Shown here piece by piece: positions 60,707 through 64,000 of a stretch of DNA of 64,000 nucleotides. Source of the DNA: SCGC-AG-212-J23 sp035649175 (lineage in GTDB: Bacteria; Pseudomonadota; Gammaproteobacteria; Burkholderiales; SG8-39); assembly GCA_035649175.1 (NCBI GenBank), contig DASRKB010000169.1, positions 61,889-125,888 of the forward strand, read 5' to 3'. Within the stretch, counting starts at the first letter, position 1; each line of letters begins with the position of its first letter. The position numbers were made by a program, and so were the translations under genes. Under the pieces are notes generated by a model. It did no database searches and had not been told where the DNA came from. It worked only from the letters and a program-made list of their open reading frames with translations.

Positions 60707-62325
60707 ATCTTCTCCGGAGCGCTGACGCCGAGCAGCGACAGCCCGTTAGCCAGGGTTTGGCGCACCGCCGAGCACAGCGCCAGCCGCGCCGCGCGCAACG
60801 CCTCGTCGTCGACGAGAATGCGCTCGGCATTATAGTAGCTGTGGAAATCGGCCGCGAGCTCGCGCAGGTAGAACGCGAGCGTGTGCGGCGCGAGCTCGCG
60901 CGTCGCGGCCTCGAGCAGCTCGGGGAACTCCTCGAGCTTCCCGGCGAGAGAAAGCTCTCTCTCCCCGCTCAGATGCGTCAAGTCGAAGTCCTTCGGATTC
61001 CCGCCATGCTGCGCGAATAGGCTGCAGACCCGCGCGTGGGCGTACTGCACGTAGTAAACCGGATTCTCGTCGTTCTTCTTGCGCGCGAGGTCGACGTCGA
61101 ACACGAACTCCGAGTCGGCCTTGCGCGAGACGAGGAAGAAGCGCACGGCGTCGCGGCCGACCCAGTCGATCAGATCGCGCACGGTGACGTAGCTGCCGGC
61201 GCGTTTGGAGATCTTCACCTCCTCGCCGCCGCGCATCACCTTGACGAGGCTATGCAGCACGTAGTCGGGATAGCCTCGCGGGATACCGACGCCGAGCGCC
61301 TGCAATCCCGCTCGCACCCGCGTGATGGTGCTGTGGTGATCGGTGCCCTGCACGTTCACCACCTTGGCAAAGCCGCGCCGCCACTTGGTCACGTGGTAGG
61401 CGACGTCGGGCACGAAGTAAGTGTAGGTGCCGTCGGACTTGCGCACCACCCGATCCTTGTCGTCGCCGTAATCGGTCGTGCGCAGCCACAACGCGCCGTC
61501 CTTCTCATAAGTCTTGCCGCTCGCCACCAGGCGTTGCACGGCCTCCTCGACCTTGCCTTCCGTGTACAGGCTCGATTCCAGGTAATACACGTCGAACTTC
61601 ACCCCGAATGCCTGGAGGTCGACGTCCTGCTCTCTTCGCAGATAGGTCACGGCGAATCTTCGAACGGCATCGAGGTCGTCCGGATTCGGAACCTCGCGTG
61701 CGATCTCCTCGATGTACTCCCCCTGGTAGCCTTCTTCCGGCCAGCCCGCGTCGCCTGGCCGGATGCCGCGCGCCCGGGCCTGAACCGAGAGCGCGAGCTT
61801 CTCGATCTGCGCGCCGGCGTCGTTGTAGTAAAACTCGCGCGTCACCGCGTGCCCTTGCCACTCGAGAAGCGCCGCGATCGCGTCGCCGAGCGCCGCCTGA
61901 CGGCCGTGCCCCACATGCAGCGGGCCGGTGGGATTGGCCGAGACGAACTCGACCTGGATCTTCTGCGGCTCGCGCGCGGCCAGCCGGCCGTAGGCCGCGC
62001 CCTGCTCGAGCACCCGGGCGACCACCGCCTGTCTCGCCTTGGCCGTGTAGCGGATGTTGTAGAAGCCGGCGCCCGCGATGGCGGGCCGCTCGAAGTAGCC
62101 GCTCTGCGCCACGCGCTCGGCCGTATCCTCGAGGAGCCGCGCGGCAATCTCGCGCGGGCTGCGCTTCAGCGTGCGCGCCAGCGTGAGCGCCGCGGTGCAA
62201 CTCAGGTCGCCGTGCTCCGGGTTGCGCGGTCGCTCAAAGGCGACCACGGCTCCGCCGGCGCCCGGCGCGAGGCGTTGCACCGCCTCGACCAGGATCGCGC
62301 GCAGGAGCGCCTTCGGGTCATCCAT
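60703..62325 (-). CDS. argS: Arginyl-tRNA synthetase
   Basis: 540 residues from ATG 62325. Class I signature HVGH in NPTGPLHVGHGRQAAL, and KISKRAG in place of KMSKS, normal for ArgRS; the anticodon-binding tail YVQYAHARVCSLFAQH is present. It charges tRNA-Arg. Its start overlaps the priA stop by 1 nt. Confidence 0.97.
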   Translation of the reverse strand: MDDPKALLRAILVEAVQRLAPGAGGAVVAFERPRNPEHGDLSCTAALTLARTLKRSPREIAARLLEDTAERVAQSGYFERPAIAGAGFYNIRYTAKARQAVVARVLEQGAAYGRLAAREPQKIQVEFVSANPTGPLHVGHGRQAALGDAIAALLEWQGHAVTREFYYNDAGAQIEKLALSVQARARGIRPGDAGWPEEGYQGEYIEEIAREVPNPDDLDAVRRFAVTYLRREQDVDLQAFGVKFDVYYLESSLYTEGKVEEAVQRLVASGKTYEKDGALWLRTTDYGDDKDRVVRKSDGTYTYFVPDVAYHVTKWRRGFAKVVNVQGTDHHSTITRVRAGLQALGVGIPRGYPDYVLHSLVKVMRGGEEVKISKRAGSYVTVRDLIDWVGRDAVRFFLVSRKADSEFVFDVDLARKKNDENPVYYVQYAHARVCSLFAQHGGNPKDFDLTHLSGERELSLAGKLEEFPELLEAATRELAPHTLAFYLRELAADFHSYYNAERILVDDEALRAARLALCSAVRQTLANGLSLLGVSAPEKM

Positions 62326-64000
62326 CAGTCGAACTCTATCGGATCGACATCGAGATGCCAGCGCACGTCGCGCCGGCCTTCGGCGAAAAGGCGCTCGCTC
62401 AGCGACGCGAGAAACCCCTGCAGCGCCGGACGCGAGCTCGATTGCATGAGCACCTGCGCGCGCTCGTAGCCGGCGCGGCGCGTCACGACATGCGCTATCG
62501 GGTCGTAGCACCGGACCTCCGCAGGCGCCTCGACGAGCGCAGTGGCATGGCGCAGGAAGGCGAGAGCGCGCTCGAGCTTCGGCGCCTCGGCGCGCAATGC
62601 GGCCTCGAAGACGAACGGCGGGAATCCGGCCGCGCGGCGCTCGGCGAGCTGCGACTCGGCAAAGCCGGCATAGTCGTGCGCCGCGAGCGCGCGGAAGAGC
62701 GGATGCTCCGGATAGCGGGTCTGGATCATCACTTCGCCGGGGCGCTCGCGCCGGCCGGCGCGGCCGGCGACCTGCGCGAGCACCGCGAACAGCCGCTCCG
62801 GTGCCCGGTAGTCGGTCGAGACCAGCGCCGTGTCGGCGTTGAGCACGCCCACGAGCGTGAGGCCCGGAAAATCGTGTCCCTTCGCGAGCAGCTGGGTGCC
62901 GACCAGGATGTCGGCGCCGCCCCGGCGCACTTCCTCGAGCGTGCGTGCCAGCTCGACGCGGCGCCGGGCGCTATCGCGGTCCACGCGCACGATGCGCGCG
63001 CCCTGGAAGCGCTCGCCCAGCGTTTCCTCGATGCGCTGCGTGCCGCGGCCCATCGGACGCAGGTCCACATTCCCGCAGGTCGGGCAGGCGGCCGGCACCG
63101 GCGCCTCGGCCCCGCAGTGGTGGCAGCGCAGCCGCCGGTCGGCGGCGTGCAGGACCATGTGGGCGCTGCAACGCGTACAGCCGGCGGCCCAGCCGCAGGC
63201 CTCGCAGGCGAGCACCGGCGCATAGCCGCGGCGATTAATGAAGACCAGGCTCTGCTCGCCTCGCGCGAGCCGCTGCTCGATCGCCTTCGCGAGCGCAGGC
63301 GCGAGGCCCGCTTGCGGCGACTCGAGGCGCACGTCGATGACGCGCACGCGCGGGAGCTGCGAGCCAGGCGAGGCGCGCTCCGGAAGCTCCAGTCGCTCGT
63401 AGCGGCCGCTGCGGAAGTTTTGCCAGGTCTCGAGGGATGGCGTGGCGCTGCCGAGCACTACCGGGCAACCGGCAAGCCGGGCGCGGTAGATCGCAGCGTC
63501 GCGCGCCGAATAGCGCAGTCCCTCCTGCTGCTTGAAAGAGGGGTCGTGCTCTTCGTCCACCACGACCAGACGGAGCTCGGGCATCGGCGCGAGTAGCGCG
63601 AGGCGCGTGCCGAGGACGATTGCCGCGCTGCCGCGCGCCGCCTCGAGCCACGCCGAAGTGCGCGCCACGTCTTCCAGGCCGCTATGCATCACCGCGAGGT
63701 GGGCAGCCGGAAAGGCGCCGCGGAACTGTTGCTCGAGCTGCGGCGTGAGGCTGATCTCGGGCACCAGTACCAGCGCTTGGCCGCCGCGCTCCAGCACGCG
63801 CGCGATGAGGTGCAGATAGACCTCGCTCTTGCCGCTGCCGGTCACGCCGTGCAGCAGAAATGCGCCGAAGCGACCGAGCACGCCGGCAAGCCGCTCCAGG
63901 ACTCCCGCCTGCGCAGGGGTCAGGGTGTGATTCGGCACAAAACGTCCTGCATCGCGTGGCGCCGGCTCCGCGGAAATCGATCTTCGCGGCAATGGCCTCA
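62325..64000 (-). CDS. priA: Primosomal protein N' (PriA helicase), cut at the window edge
   Basis: The C-terminal 558 codons lie here. Walker A GVTGSGKSEVYL, Walker B VVDEEHDPSFKQ, the zinc-finger cysteines CEACGWAAGCTRC, CHHCG and CPTCG, helicase motifs STDYRAPERLF and VAGRAGRRERPGE. It restarts stalled replication forks. The start codon is outside. Coupled to argS by a 1-nt overlap. Confidence 0.96.
   Translation of the reverse strand, partial: RPLPRRSISAEPAPRDAGRFVPNHTLTPAQAGVLERLAGVLGRFGAFLLHGVTGSGKSEVYLHLIARVLERGGQALVLVPEISLTPQLEQQFRGAFPAAHLAVMHSGLEDVARTSAWLEAARGSAAIVLGTRLALLAPMPELRLVVVDEEHDPSFKQQEGLRYSARDAAIYRARLAGCPVVLGSATPSLETWQNFRSGRYERLELPERASPGSQLPRVRVIDVRLESPQAGLAPALAKAIEQRLARGEQSLVFINRRGYAPVLACEACGWAAGCTRCSAHMVLHAADRRLRCHHCGAEAPVPAACPTCGNVDLRPMGRGTQRIEETLGERFQGARIVRVDRDSARRRVELARTLEEVRRGGADILVGTQLLAKGHDFPGLTLVGVLNADTALVSTDYRAPERLFAVLAQVAGRAGRRERPGEVMIQTRYPEHPLFRALAAHDYAGFAESQLAERRAAGFPPFVFEAALRAEAPKLERALAFLRHATALVEAPAEVRCYDPIAHVVTRRAGYERAQVLMQSSSRPALQGFLASLSERLFAEGRRDVRWHLDVDPIEFD

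Overview
The window looks like one chromosomal stretch of a high-GC betaproteobacterium (Burkholderiales/Rhodocyclales-like). Reasons: the right-edge core block priA-argS-SPOR-dsbA-SDR, a Bug-family tripartite-tricarboxylate receptor, a class I PHA synthase, fused isobutyryl-CoA mutase, a LiuR-type leucine operon, and REP-like palindromes of kinds common in that group. The taxon is inferred from gene content only. No rRNA, tRNA, CRISPR array, transposase or phage gene was seen.

Left part (1-24.5 kb): an accessory copper/redox region. It opens with a cut LysR gene and an in-frame fusion of an ECF sigma factor, a hydrophobic segment and a DJ-1/PfpI domain. Next come MipA/OmpV, copA with a CueR-type promoter, cueR, and a copper run: TolC-type lipoprotein, twin-arginine multicopper oxidase, cupredoxin, CusF-like protein, and a second P1B ATPase with YHS and metal-binding N-terminal domains. 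A string of small membrane or exported proteins follows (DUF2933, SHOCT, DGC, DUF2892 and unnamed ones) with an orphan Rieske protein. Then there is a chimeric remnant of an HlyD/ABC-2 exporter, a Met/Gly-rich Spy-like protein, DUF411, an AhpD-HD-GYP fusion, CcdA, and a second multicopper oxidase translationally coupled to a lipoprotein cytochrome c and a beta-propeller protein. Three FNR-like boxes (9990, 14572, 17424) punctuate this region.

Middle (24.5-44.3 kb): a class II aldolase and icmF with a LiuR-type operator between them; a 24-codon ORF behind an SD-sequestering hairpin, followed by a frameshifted diheme cytochrome and a second cytochrome; PPOX-GAF and PPOX-like proteins; a Bug receptor and an alpha/beta hydrolase; then an acyl-CoA ligase with a complete branched-chain-type ABC transporter (livGHMKF order) and a PaaK-like ligase, suggesting uptake and CoA activation of an organic acid. 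A DsbA-fold isomerase and a crotonase start divergently on one CATG.

Right part (44.2-64 kb): a minus-strand leucine/isovalerate degradation operon (thioesterase, liuA, nitronate monooxygenase-like, thiolase, thioesterase, second acyl-CoA dehydrogenase, liuB, OsmC, liuC, liuD, HMG-CoA lyase) with its MerR-type LiuR just upstream. The 22-bp operator in front of it is identical to the one before icmF, so leucine and valine/isobutyrate carbon flow appear co-regulated. After that come an MBL hydrolase coupled to phaC and the conserved SDR-dsbA-SPOR-argS-priA block.
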